Part shown: piece by piece, positions 9,267-17,399 of the stretch
How positions within the stretch are numbered: position 1 is the first letter of the stretch
Layout of the letters: every line of letters begins with the position of its first letter
Made by a program: the position numbers and the translations under genes
The notes under the pieces: model-generated
The model's database searches: none
Told to the model about the DNA's origin: nothing
Seen by the model: the letters and a program-made list of their open reading frames with translations, nothing else
NCBI RefSeq assembly: GCF_000316115.1
Contig: NZ_JH993797.1
Location: 7,475,961 to 7,539,960 of the forward strand
Direction: 5' to 3'
DNA from: Leptolyngbya sp. PCC 7375
GTDB taxonomy: Bacteria > Cyanobacteriota > Cyanobacteriia > Phormidesmidales > Phormidesmidaceae
Length of the DNA stretch: 64,000 nucleotides

Positions 9267-9557
9267 ATGTGCGCAACATGTTTACTAGTGTTTCAGTCCG
9301 CTGAACAAGCGGCGAGTATACCCCTAGGCCTGCTAGAAATAAAGGATAGGGAAAAGTTGCAGCTCAGTTTAGATAACCTGACTCCAGACACTATGAACTC
9401 CACATCGCTTCAATGGGAATTGAATAAAAATCAACAAATATTTCAACTCTTTATGCCGGGGCATTGTCGGATGATATGGAGTGATGCCGAGGTGAGTTGT
9501 GAGTTTCGCGGGTCTTTGTCCCAGCCCCTAATCAACCTTGATCGGAGCAATTACTAG
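9267..9557 (+). CDS. Small hypothetical protein upstream of the NarL-type regulator
   Basis: This open frame of up to 96 residues ends 3 bp before the response regulator start, which suggests translational coupling. The first part has no ribosome site, and an internal ATG at 9393 giving about 54 residues is equally possible. No family is recognised. A different short frame at 9164-9304 (46 residues, ending LGDVRNMFTSVSVR) lies just upstream and may be part of a decayed longer gene between DUF928 and the regulator. Treat as tentative. Confidence 0.3.
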   Translation: MCATCLLVFQSAEQAASIPLGLLEIKDREKLQLSLDNLTPDTMNSTSLQWELNKNQQIFQLFMPGHCRMIWSDAEVSCEFRGSLSQPLINLDRSNY

Positions 9558-9560
9558 ACT

Positions 9561-10229
9561 ATGCCAAATACATCAGAGCTGCACCCTAAGTTAATTGTGA
9601 TTGTGGATGATCATGAGGCTGTCCTGGCAGGCACCCTCAATCTGTTGCAAAAGCAATATCCAGACACCAGATTTCTAACCGGCCAAGATGCTCAATCTGC
9701 AAAGGATATCATTGCCCAAGATCAGCCTGAACTGGCGATTATGGATCTTTCTATTCCTCCCCAGGCAAATGCGCCCGCTCAAACAGAGGTCGGCATTCAG
9801 CTGCTGCGCGATCTGATGACGGACTACCCACAGCTTAATTTTGTTGTGCAAAGTGCTCATGTACGTTCTTTAGTACGACTCAGGCCCGCCATTGAAATGC
9901 ACCAGGGTGGGTTCACCATCTCTGATAAAAGTGCCCCCATGCGAGAGATGTTGACCAAGGTTGACTGGTCGCTGCAAGGTTTGGTCTACACGCCGCGTGA
10001 GATGCGGGTCAAGCTAGAAGTGAAACCGGAATGGTTAGAGGTCTTACGGCTGGCGTTTCAAGAGGGGTTGCAAGATAAAACAATTGCAGAAAAGATGTGC
10101 ATATCTGAGCGCACCGTACGACACTATTGGACCAGAGTGCAGGATGCCCTGGGGGTGTATCCAGATGAGGGAAAAAATATGCGCATTCAAACAGAAATTC
10201 GGGCGCGTCAGGAGGGGCTGTTGGATTAA
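9561..10229 (+). CDS. NarL/FixJ-type response regulator
   Basis: This 222-residue protein has an N-terminal REC domain with the IVDDHEAV acidic pair and phospho-acceptor aspartate in LAIMDLSIPP. A LuxR-type helix-turn-helix follows at about 155-205 (KTIAEKMCISERTVRHYWTRV). Its stop codon (TAA, 10227-10229) directly abuts the ATG of the CHASE2 kinase, so the two are certainly co-translated and should be a cognate pair. An unusual insert (SIPPQANAPAQTEVGIQ) lies after the phosphorylation site. Target genes are unknown. Confidence 0.9.
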   Translation: MPNTSELHPKLIVIVDDHEAVLAGTLNLLQKQYPDTRFLTGQDAQSAKDIIAQDQPELAIMDLSIPPQANAPAQTEVGIQLLRDLMTDYPQLNFVVQSAHVRSLVRLRPAIEMHQGGFTISDKSAPMREMLTKVDWSLQGLVYTPREMRVKLEVKPEWLEVLRLAFQEGLQDKTIAEKMCISERTVRHYWTRVQDALGVYPDEGKNMRIQTEIRARQEGLLD

Positions 10230-12113
10230 ATGGGCACACGCTTCTTCAAACGGTGGCTGCTTGATGGTGTCCGGGGCGTTTTACCTGGGATTCCCATTGT
10301 TGGTGCTGTGGTGGCGGCTCGACTCCTGGGTATTTTTCAACCCTTTGAGTGGCAGGCGTTGGATGCTGGGTTGCGATCGCGACCCGCAGAAGCCACCGAT
10401 CAGCGCATTACAGTAGTTGCCATCACTGAAGAAGATATTCAAGCCATTGGCGAATACCCGCTGCCCAGTGGAGTATTGTCCGATTTACTAACAGACGTGA
10501 ATCAGTATCAACCCACCGTCATGGGTTTAGACATATTGCGCGACATCCCCATAGAACCCGGTCACCAGGATTTTATTAAAACGATCCAAAACCTGGACAA
10601 CTTAGTTGTTATCAACAAAATTTTACCGCCCAGTATTCCTCCCCCTACCGATGCTCCAGAAGCTCGCATCGGTTTTGTTGACACTCTGGTAGACGATGAT
10701 GGCTTTGTCCGTCGTAGCCTCTTAGGGGCAACAGATGAGCAAAATAACTATCGTTTTTCCTTCACCATCCGCCTGGCTGAAGCTTACCTGGTTCGAGCAG
10801 GGCTAATGCTAGAAAATGGCATTCGTAACCCTAGAGCTATGCGGTTTGGGTCTGTGGAGCTAGCCCCATTTGAACCCAACACAGGAGGATATGTTCAAAC
10901 AGATGCAGGGGGTGAGCAGATACTCATCAATTTTCGCAGCGGCTCCACCCCATTTGACATCATTACCTATCAAGACATTCAAACTGGAGAGTTCTCTCCA
11001 ACACTGCTTAAAGATCGCCTTGTTTTAATTGGAGTCACAGCCCAAAGTGTCAAAGATATTGTCAATACCGCTGCTATTGATGGCTTTAACCCTGGTTTGG
11101 TAACAGGTGTAGAATTACAGGCCCATGCCATTAGTCAAATTATCAATGCTGTTTTAGATGATCGTCCTTTATTAAGGGGGTGGCCCGACTGGGTCGAATA
11201 TCCTTGGATTGTTGGCTGGGGTATGTTGGGCATTGTCTTAGCCCGTTTCAAAATTAAAGCCACCTATTACTTTGTCAGCCTTGTCGCCCTGGTTTTAGGC
11301 CTAACATTTATCAGCTATGGATTGTTATACATCGGCTGGTGGATTCCGCTCATTCCTGCTGCCGTTGCCTTCTTCTTAAATGGTGTCGCCCTATATCCCT
11401 CCTATAGAAGACAATATGAGCTGACGCTACGTCTAGAAGATCGTCAGCAGCTTATAGAGCGCACATTTGACCAAATTCACAACGGGCCACTGCAAAAATT
11501 GTCGACTATCTTGTCGCGTGTATCCGAAGACCCAAATTTCTCTTCTGACCTACATCGTGACTTACAATCTCTCAATCAAGAATTGCGGGGTATCTATGAA
11601 GCCATGCAGCAAGAGTTTTTGGTTGAGGAGAGTTGTTGTTTACAGCTAGATGGCAACCGCATTATTCGATTAAATCAGCCGCTGCATGAAATGCTCTATG
11701 AGGTCTATGAGCATACGTTACAGCGCAATGAATTCCCCCACTTTGAAGGCATTAAAGTCCACATTAGAACTTTCGAGCCGATGTTAGAACAAGGCTTAAG
11801 TGATGATCGCAAGCGAGAGATTGGCCGTTTTTTAGAAGAAGCCCTCTGCAACGTTGGTAAATATGCCAGGAGTTGTTCTCGCTTAGTGGTAATTTGTCGT
11901 CAAGAAGACTCTAAAAATATAATTCGCGTTGTAGACAACGGGGTGAGTCAAGATCCTAATCAAAATTATCGACGGATTGGTCGAGGCACTCAGCAGGCAA
12001 CTAAGCTAGCTAACCGTCTGGGCGGTCACTTTGAACGTAAACGTTTGGAACCCCGTGGCGTCTGTAGTGAACTTTATTGGTCCATGCGCAAAGCAACGTG
12101 GAAGTCCCTGTGA
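10230..12113 (+). CDS. CHASE2-domain sensor histidine kinase (NarL-partner type)
   Basis: This 627-residue membrane kinase begins with a membrane segment and an extracytoplasmic CHASE2 domain (about 40-310). Three C-terminal CHASE2-type membrane helices follow (about 320-395), then a DHp region whose phospho-accepting histidine is H417 in DQIHNGPLQ. The ATPase domain has N-box EALCNVGKYA, VVDNG and a GRGTQQATKLANRLGG G-box. The DHp type (HisKA_3-like) pairs with NarL/LuxR regulators, matching the gene directly upstream. An external or redox/osmotic cue sensed by CHASE2 is plausible but unproven. Confidence 0.9.
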   Translation: MGTRFFKRWLLDGVRGVLPGIPIVGAVVAARLLGIFQPFEWQALDAGLRSRPAEATDQRITVVAITEEDIQAIGEYPLPSGVLSDLLTDVNQYQPTVMGLDILRDIPIEPGHQDFIKTIQNLDNLVVINKILPPSIPPPTDAPEARIGFVDTLVDDDGFVRRSLLGATDEQNNYRFSFTIRLAEAYLVRAGLMLENGIRNPRAMRFGSVELAPFEPNTGGYVQTDAGGEQILINFRSGSTPFDIITYQDIQTGEFSPTLLKDRLVLIGVTAQSVKDIVNTAAIDGFNPGLVTGVELQAHAISQIINAVLDDRPLLRGWPDWVEYPWIVGWGMLGIVLARFKIKATYYFVSLVALVLGLTFISYGLLYIGWWIPLIPAAVAFFLNGVALYPSYRRQYELTLRLEDRQQLIERTFDQIHNGPLQKLSTILSRVSEDPNFSSDLHRDLQSLNQELRGIYEAMQQEFLVEESCCLQLDGNRIIRLNQPLHEMLYEVYEHTLQRNEFPHFEGIKVHIRTFEPMLEQGLSDDRKREIGRFLEEALCNVGKYARSCSRLVVICRQEDSKNIIRVVDNGVSQDPNQNYRRIGRGTQQATKLANRLGGHFERKRLEPRGVCSELYWSMRKATWKSL

Positions 12114-12546
12114 GGGAGCCAGCCCAAGGATTCGCAACGCCCGATTTTCAATACAAAGACGAGTCACTCCTATCAAAGCGGAGAGGAGCGACTTAGAACG
12201 TTTGTTTCCTACGACCGCTCTGTTAGGGAGTTGAAGCCCTCTTCGGAAACAATAAAGGTGAGGAAGCGACAAAAACTCACCACCGCTCTAGTCTATAGGT
12301 TGCGTGTTGCTCAAACCTTTGACGTCGCTCTCCTTCAAGGTCTGATAATGGGACATAGCGGTACAACACCCAGCCAACACAGTTTCAGGCTGTATAACCT
12401 GATACGCTTAAAGATAACGAGCAAAAATCAAAAATTATTCGTTGCTTCATATCTGCTTAAGCTTTGCTCCACATTCCGCAGTATTTCTCCATATTTGTTT
12501 ATTTATTAGGAGACTCAGATAATCCTTTATAAGTTCAAGACCTGCT
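12114..12546. other. Intergenic region before IS element
   Basis: No gene is supported in these 430 bp. A 92-codon frame at 12231-12509 lacks a ribosome site and family look. Short complementary segments (GAGCGAC near 12186 and GTCGCTC near 12324) could pair in RNA, but this is weak. The segment ends at the left target duplication of the IS. Confidence 0.4.
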
Positions 12547-12556
12547 ATCTATGGTC

Positions 12557-14049
12557 CAATGGCACTGACATAAGTCTAATCAAGCAGCCAGCTTAGCTTT
12601 GAGAATATTACGAGGTTGTCGCATTCTGGGAAACGGTTTTGGCCTACGTTTGACGACTCTAGGTTCATGCCGATTAGGCCGTTGAGGCAACGGGTCAGAG
12701 GCAGTATCTTGGAGCAAATGGTCGTAGAGTCGTTGCCGTGTCGCGTTCGATGTTGTTGCTAATAATGCAAGAATTTGCTGAAAGTGTTGCCGAGCCCCCC
12801 TGTAGGGAGAGACGATTACGCTCATAGTGCAATAATGGAGAGGCCTGTTCCATCACACTACGCAGCACATTGTAGGCTAGCATGTGAGACCAAATTTCCT
12901 TACGGACCATGTCCGGTGTTTTGGCTGTGAGCCTCTCCATTTTTGAGTGTCGTTTTGAGATGACGTAAATTGACTTCTGCCGCATGCCACCGCCATCCAT
13001 AAAGACGGGTTAATTGACTAGCAGGATACTGTTGGGCATCCAATAGGGTGGTAACAATGATGATGAACTGGTCTCGAAACCCGTTACGAGATAGCTTCAG
13101 ACGCACTTCTCTAACCGTCAATGTCTGGGAAATGGCTGCAAACTCATCTGTATTCATATGACCCGGTCGTCGCTTGGGTTTGTGCCAGACGACTTGGTGG
13201 TCGCCAGGACCATGCCTGAGACCTTTACGAAAATCAGTGTGCCGAGCATGATGTTTACGCAAGACCCCATCGGCCTCTTGCTGCTGAATCAGGGCTAAGT
13301 CAACATAGCTGCCAAAGGCTTGGTCTCCCATGGCCACATCATCGGGCGCTAAGTCCTGATACAACAAACGGCTCATGACGATTTCACTGGTTGTCTTCGG
13401 TGCAATACACCCTGACACCACTGCCCCGGTTAGTAAACAGAAAAACACCACCACCCGAGCCAGTGGAAAGCCACATCCGACCGCTTGATCACCATGTTGA
13501 GGATAGACCGCTTGATTGGCCTCACTATCGGCCATCAATACCGTCGTTCCATCAAAGACTCTCACCCGACGACCACACCAGTAATGCGCCTTGGGCACCG
13601 TCTGTTCCAACTGCTCGGTTGTTTCGGGGATAAGACGTTGGAGGAGTGATTCCGGCAACCGGTCGCGAGCTTTGCTGTAAGCTCCGGTATCCGATGACGG
13701 AGGGGTAACGCCTGCGGCGGTTAACCAGGTGGTGAAGCACTTGACGGTGTTGCGGAGGCTTTTATCGGCTGATAACGCTTGATATAGCATGCCCCATACC
13801 GTCACGATGGGGGTATACAAACGATTTCGGTAGGTGATCCCTTCTTCAGCCAGAAGCTCATCGAGTCTTGCTTCCGGTAGGATATCTTGCCACGGCGAAC
13901 CGATACTTTTGAATAACTGGTGCTTGAGAATTTCGGCTGACTTCGGCATAGTAGAAAGTGATTTATTGTTGGCTTGCAGGGCCTTGATATATATTTATCA
14001 AGCCTTGCAGCCTTTTTCTACTTTGTGCACTTTTAAGTCAGTGCCATTG
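12557..14049 (-). mobile_element. IS4-type insertion sequence with 10-bp target duplication
   Basis: The element is 1493 bp. Its ends are inverted repeats: CAATGGCACTGACATAAG at 12557 and, on the opposite strand at the right end, CAATGGCACTGACTTAAAAG. It is flanked by the perfect 10-bp direct repeat ATCTATGGTC at 12547-12556 and 14050-14059. The duplication length and DDE transposase fit IS4. The insertion lies in non-coding DNA. Its transposase is frameshifted twice, so the copy is probably no longer autonomous. Confidence 0.92.
12580..13949 (-). pseudogene. IS4-family transposase, two frameshifts
   Basis: The first 340 residues run from 13949 and show the IS4 DDE pattern: RVRVFDGTT (first D), DVAMGDQAFGS (second D) and the YGWRWHAAEVNLRHLKT region with the catalytic glutamate. 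The frame is lost near 12946 in an A5 run where A4 would keep it. It then continues in another frame (MERLTAKTPDMVRKEIW) until a G6 run near 12809, where G5 would keep it, and ends with QHFQQILALLATTS to the stop at 12580. Two single-base homopolymer insertions thus separate this copy from an intact protein of about 440 residues. Either the copy is dead or the assembly has errors. Confidence 0.88.
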
Positions 14050-14059
14050 ATCTATGGTC

Positions 14060-14468
14060 TTGCAATATGGAGCGAGCTGATTTGTTGGATTGAGACCAAG
14101 GTATCCGCCAGTGCTGATTAAGGGGACAAATCGAACTATAGGATTACCCTACATCAGGATTTTTCAGATTCAAGTCTTTTGAGGAGTAACAATGCCGGAC
14201 ATCCTAAATCACGATAGATGTGCCCATTATGTCTGACTGTGGCTAAGTTGCTTAAGGATGCTAGCTGATTTTTAGACTATACCTTAGTTGTATAGTCTAA
14301 AAAGTTACAATTAGTTTATTCTAATAAAAAATCAAAAGTCACCAACGTCTCTTATGTATTAAAGTGGCTTTCTAAGCCTTCTTCTTTGTGAGAAGTTTCT
14401 CATGAAAAACAGCAAATAGTTGAATGATTTCTCATGAAAAATACAAAGAATCTGGTCGCTATTGGCGA
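14060..14468. other. Intergenic region with structured repeats
   Basis: No gene is seen. It holds a perfect 14-bp inverted repeat at 14269-14282 and 14290-14303 (TTTTTAGACTATAC, 7-base loop). It also has two direct copies of TTTCTCATGAAAAA, near 14396 and 14429. Confidence 0.5.
14269..14303. repeat. Perfect 14-bp inverted repeat
   Basis: TTTTTAGACTATAC and its exact complement are separated by the 7 bases CTTAGTT. The T-run is at the 5' side and the A-run at the 3' side, so it is not a normal terminator on the plus strand. It could act as an operator or be a relic element end. Confidence 0.6.
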
Positions 14469-14506
14469 CCAGATATTTTATTGAAATGGCCATTTCAATA
14501 AAATAT
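14451..14506 (-). terminator. Double hairpin after the HTH-like gene
   Basis: A perfect 34-bp palindrome (14473-14506, 17 bp per arm, centre GG|CC) begins at the stop codon of the minus-strand gene. Next comes a GC-rich hairpin (arms TCTGGTCGC 14451-14459 and its complement 14465-14473) followed, reading minus, by a T-rich tract. Together they would terminate minus-strand transcription. The long loop-free palindrome is unusual. Confidence 0.6.
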
Positions 14507-14811
14507 TAATTATCTGCAAAGTATGACCAATCTAAGCATGTTTGATTCAAAATATTTGCCATTGTACAAAGTCGGCTCGCGACTTGAGGTGCTCGTTCAA
14601 AATTAGAACCCCAATTCTTGATCGTCTTTTCAGAATAGCCAGTAATGCGATGCAGCTCTTTAATACAAAGTCCCTTGTATCCATATTCAGTGGGCTTAAT
14701 ATTATGCATCTCAGGAACCCACTTAGCACAGTACTCGGCAGGGCTCAAAGGCTTGTCCATAAACTCGTCTATACCTGATTTCCTTATCTTGATTCTTTTT
14801 ACAAGTCGCAT
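14506..14811 (-). CDS. Small hypothetical protein with HTH-like segment
   Basis: This 101-residue basic protein contains a helix-turn-helix-like segment, LCIKELHRITGYSEKTIKNW, at about 48-67. A tail (RLCTMANILNQTCLDWSYF) follows. The lysine/arginine-rich start MRLVKRIKIRKSG supports nucleic-acid binding. The gene stands alone and is followed immediately by a strong palindromic terminator. I do not recognise the family; a small DNA-binding regulator is a reasonable inference. Confidence 0.6.
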   Translation of the reverse strand: MRLVKRIKIRKSGIDEFMDKPLSPAEYCAKWVPEMHNIKPTEYGYKGLCIKELHRITGYSEKTIKNWGSNFERAPQVASRLCTMANILNQTCLDWSYFADN

Positions 14812-15510
14812 TGTGGATTGGATAGTGTCACATAGTTGCTAATAACTAGCCAAACCATAGGTTATTTGATCTTAAAGTACGACCATTGATACTCTAAAAA
14901 CTATATTTTTTTATCTATGCATAGGATAAGTATTTGGCTCGATTTGTGAGTTTTACTTGGCTAAACCAGAGCTTATCAAAGTTTTTATACGAGTTCAAAC
15001 GTGTACAACATGAATCTTTAGTATCAATGACCGTAATGTTATTTTCAAAACTTATATTCTTGTGCTTATAGAAAAGATAGGCTTAAGCCAATTTTTCCGG
15101 AAAGGACTTAGTCAAACTTGAAACTTTAGCTAAGGTTCATCTACTGAATAAAAGTCTCCTATTCTCCTATTATTAATATTTTGATCATATGGTTTAAATT
15201 TAATTGTTCTTATGAGTTAATTGATAGTTGTAGTCCCTTTTGGGACATTGGCAGTACTTATATGGGCTCTACTGCAAGAGTATTTGGGATATATTTCTTC
15301 AGCTAAACGGTCTGTTGTAAATTGGTTTACACTGCTTGGAGATGTTGCTAGGCTGATTCTCGTAAGGCAGACCCTGACTCTATTTGGTTGATCATTCTTT
15401 TTATAGATCAAGAATATGTCTTGTTGAGAGCAAATAGAGTTATTGCCATCTTTATATAGAATGTAAAGCCTCTCATTAGGCTTTTACCTGAAAAAAAATA
15501 ATTTGTTTTC
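14812..15510. other. AT-rich intergenic region
   Basis: About 700 bp without a supported gene. A 64-codon minus frame (15217-15411) has no ribosome site and is not called. The right end must carry the promoter of the tandem-receiver regulator. Confidence 0.5.
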
Positions 15511-16410
15511 ATGGTCAAAATAATACTTATAAGTGATGGTGAGTCAGACTATCAGACACTTGAACAAGGGCTTAATATATATGGATATGACGTAGTTTCA
15601 ACCAATCGAGGCGATGACGGTCTACTGTTGGCGCTTACCGAAGCTCCAGATTTGGTGATAGTAGATCTAGAGGCACCCGTGGTAGACGGGTGGCAGTTAA
15701 TTAAAAATCTGAAGCAATCTAGAGCTACGTGGCTGATTCCGGTTATTGTCATAGCAGAGCGATCAGTAGATGGGCAGCTGCTCATTCAAGCCGGCTTTGA
15801 TGCCTACGATCGCAAGCCTCTTTCTCTCAAGCATCTTTTACAAAGAATTGAAATCCTGTTATCTTCTTCAGATTCTCTTCAGGGGAAGACACATGCGGTG
15901 CAGCCTATTCCGTTGCAACCTAAAACAGTTGACTCTGCACAAAAGAAGATGAGTCTGGAGAAGTCCTTATCTTCTACGCCAGTCGTTTATGTGGATGACA
16001 ATCCGACTGATAGTCAGGTGATGGCTGAGATTCTACAGAATGCGGGCTACAGCTACGTTAACATTTCTGATCCTCTACAAGCTTTGCCGCAATTATTGGA
16101 GTTAAAGCCCCAGATTATTTTTCTGGACTTAGTTATGCCCATGGCCAATGGCTATGAGCTATGTTCTCAGATTCGCCGTATTACGGGTTTCAAGAAGACG
16201 CCAATTGTCATCGTAACCAATAATAATGGCATTATTGATCGGTTGCGTTCTAAATTTGTTGGTGCGTATGGATTTTTGCATAAACCCATCAGAGAGAAAC
16301 GTGTTCTGGCTATGTTAAAGAAGTATGGCTGTAAACCCAATCAGGCACTGGTTGATGACATGGTGCCCCTGAGTAGTCTCTCTTCATCAAATACCGTTTT
16401 TAAGCGCTAG
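15511..16410 (+). CDS. Tandem-receiver response regulator
   Basis: This 299-residue protein has two REC domains. The first (1-115) has phospho-acceptor D52 and K102, but its acidic pocket reads SDGES in place of the usual DD. The second (157-285) has D162-D163, D206 (FLDLVMP) and K258. The second domain closely resembles the receiver of the PatA-like protein at 311-1603 (ANGYELCSQIRRI and IIDRLRSKFVGA motifs). There is no output domain, so it may relay phosphate or bind a partner in the same motility network. No kinase gene is adjacent. Confidence 0.85.
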   Translation: MVKIILISDGESDYQTLEQGLNIYGYDVVSTNRGDDGLLLALTEAPDLVIVDLEAPVVDGWQLIKNLKQSRATWLIPVIVIAERSVDGQLLIQAGFDAYDRKPLSLKHLLQRIEILLSSSDSLQGKTHAVQPIPLQPKTVDSAQKKMSLEKSLSSTPVVYVDDNPTDSQVMAEILQNAGYSYVNISDPLQALPQLLELKPQIIFLDLVMPMANGYELCSQIRRITGFKKTPIVIVTNNNGIIDRLRSKFVGAYGFLHKPIREKRVLAMLKKYGCKPNQALVDDMVPLSSLSSSNTVFKR

Positions 16411-16619
16411 ACTTTAGGCAAAACTTTATGTATGAAAGGGGCCTAGAGGAAATGTAAGAGAACCGTCAGGATGTGGCACAGTTACTAGGGGGGATTTTTG
16501 AAGGTAAGCTGTGCTCAGCTTCAAAGTCTGATGCTTCAGAGAGTTAGTTGAGGAGACTTAAATGCAGCTATTGGGGCGGCGCATAGTCATCATAGTTTGA
16601 GGACACTGACCCACCTGGG

Positions 16620-16937
16620 ATGAGGCTACTAGGAATTATTGAAAGAGGTCAAAATGTTCTGTATGGGCAAAATGCCACAGACATATCGGAGCATCTCTTG
16701 CGCGGTATTAGAGGATTCTCATTAGTCGATATTGTCAAGCAAGAGTCTGTGGATTTTGCCGGTGATCGTGGTTACTTACTGGAGGCTGAGATGGACGGGA
16801 TGACTGTGATGCAGTGTGCCTATGTACCAGCTGATGGGCAATATATTCGATCGTTGGCAACGGGGGCACGTGATGCGTTTAGCAATGTACCACCTGCGGT
16901 AGAAGAGATTGCTGGTTCAGTTATTGTTAATGATTAG
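16620..16937 (+). CDS. Hypothetical protein
   Basis: This 105-residue protein has no signal peptide or membrane segment. It has an acidic C-terminus (PPAVEEIAGSVIVND) and no recognised family. Base usage is like the neighbours and a good terminator follows about 85 bp downstream, which supports a real transcription unit. The start at 16620 is the first ATG; no strong ribosome site is visible. It may be co-transcribed with the tandem-receiver gene 210 bp upstream. Confidence 0.55.
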   Translation: MRLLGIIERGQNVLYGQNATDISEHLLRGIRGFSLVDIVKQESVDFAGDRGYLLEAEMDGMTVMQCAYVPADGQYIRSLATGARDAFSNVPPAVEEIAGSVIVND

Positions 16938-17020
16938 AGGCTGTCATTACGGCTATTTGACTTATCACGGCGCTCGCTACAAAGCCTGGTAAGTACTCAG
17001 CCGATGTGCATTGAGCATTT

Positions 17021-17046
17021 GCCCTGGCAACCGTCAGGGCTTTTTT
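17021..17046 (+). terminator. Rho-independent terminator
   Basis: GCCCTG and CAGGGC pair across an 8-base loop, followed by TTTTTT. It ends the unit of the 16620-16937 gene. Confidence 0.85.
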
Positions 17047-17399
17047 CATGTGAGGATATCCTATAAAGCTCTGTCAAAAGGGTGTGAGGCTTGCCAAAAT
17101 TAGGTGATGGCTGTCCCAGATAAGTCTAAGATTTGCTAGCATGACTCCAAACTTACTATATTATCGTTGTCTTTAGATTCGACGTCCATGGGTAGCTCGG
17201 ATTCAGTCGTTGTTGATTTAGAGAATAAATCTATCTGTTAAACGGGTTGATAGCCTACAGTTGATAGATAGATTCATGCCGAAGATCAGCAATGCCCGAA
17301 TGATCATCTCGGGAATAACTTTTGTTAAATGACCTAGTCTTCTCTCTGTTATTGAGCGAAATCATCTAGCGAATAAAATAATTAGGCACTTTTAAGTTC
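17047..17399. other. Intergenic region upstream of the WD40 gene
   Basis: About 350 bp with no gene. It contains the dispersed repeat copy at 17279-17296 and presumably the promoter of the J-TPR-WD40 gene. Confidence 0.5.
17279..17296 (+). repeat. Dispersed intergenic repeat, copy 2
   Basis: CCGAAGATCAGCAATGCC matches 34389-34406 with one substitution. The similarity continues downstream as ATGAT(C/T)AT. Confidence 0.5.

Noticed and set aside
12114..12546. Possible structured RNA or intron before the IS4 element
   Set aside because: Only weak complementary words; no conserved intron or riboswitch core could be found.
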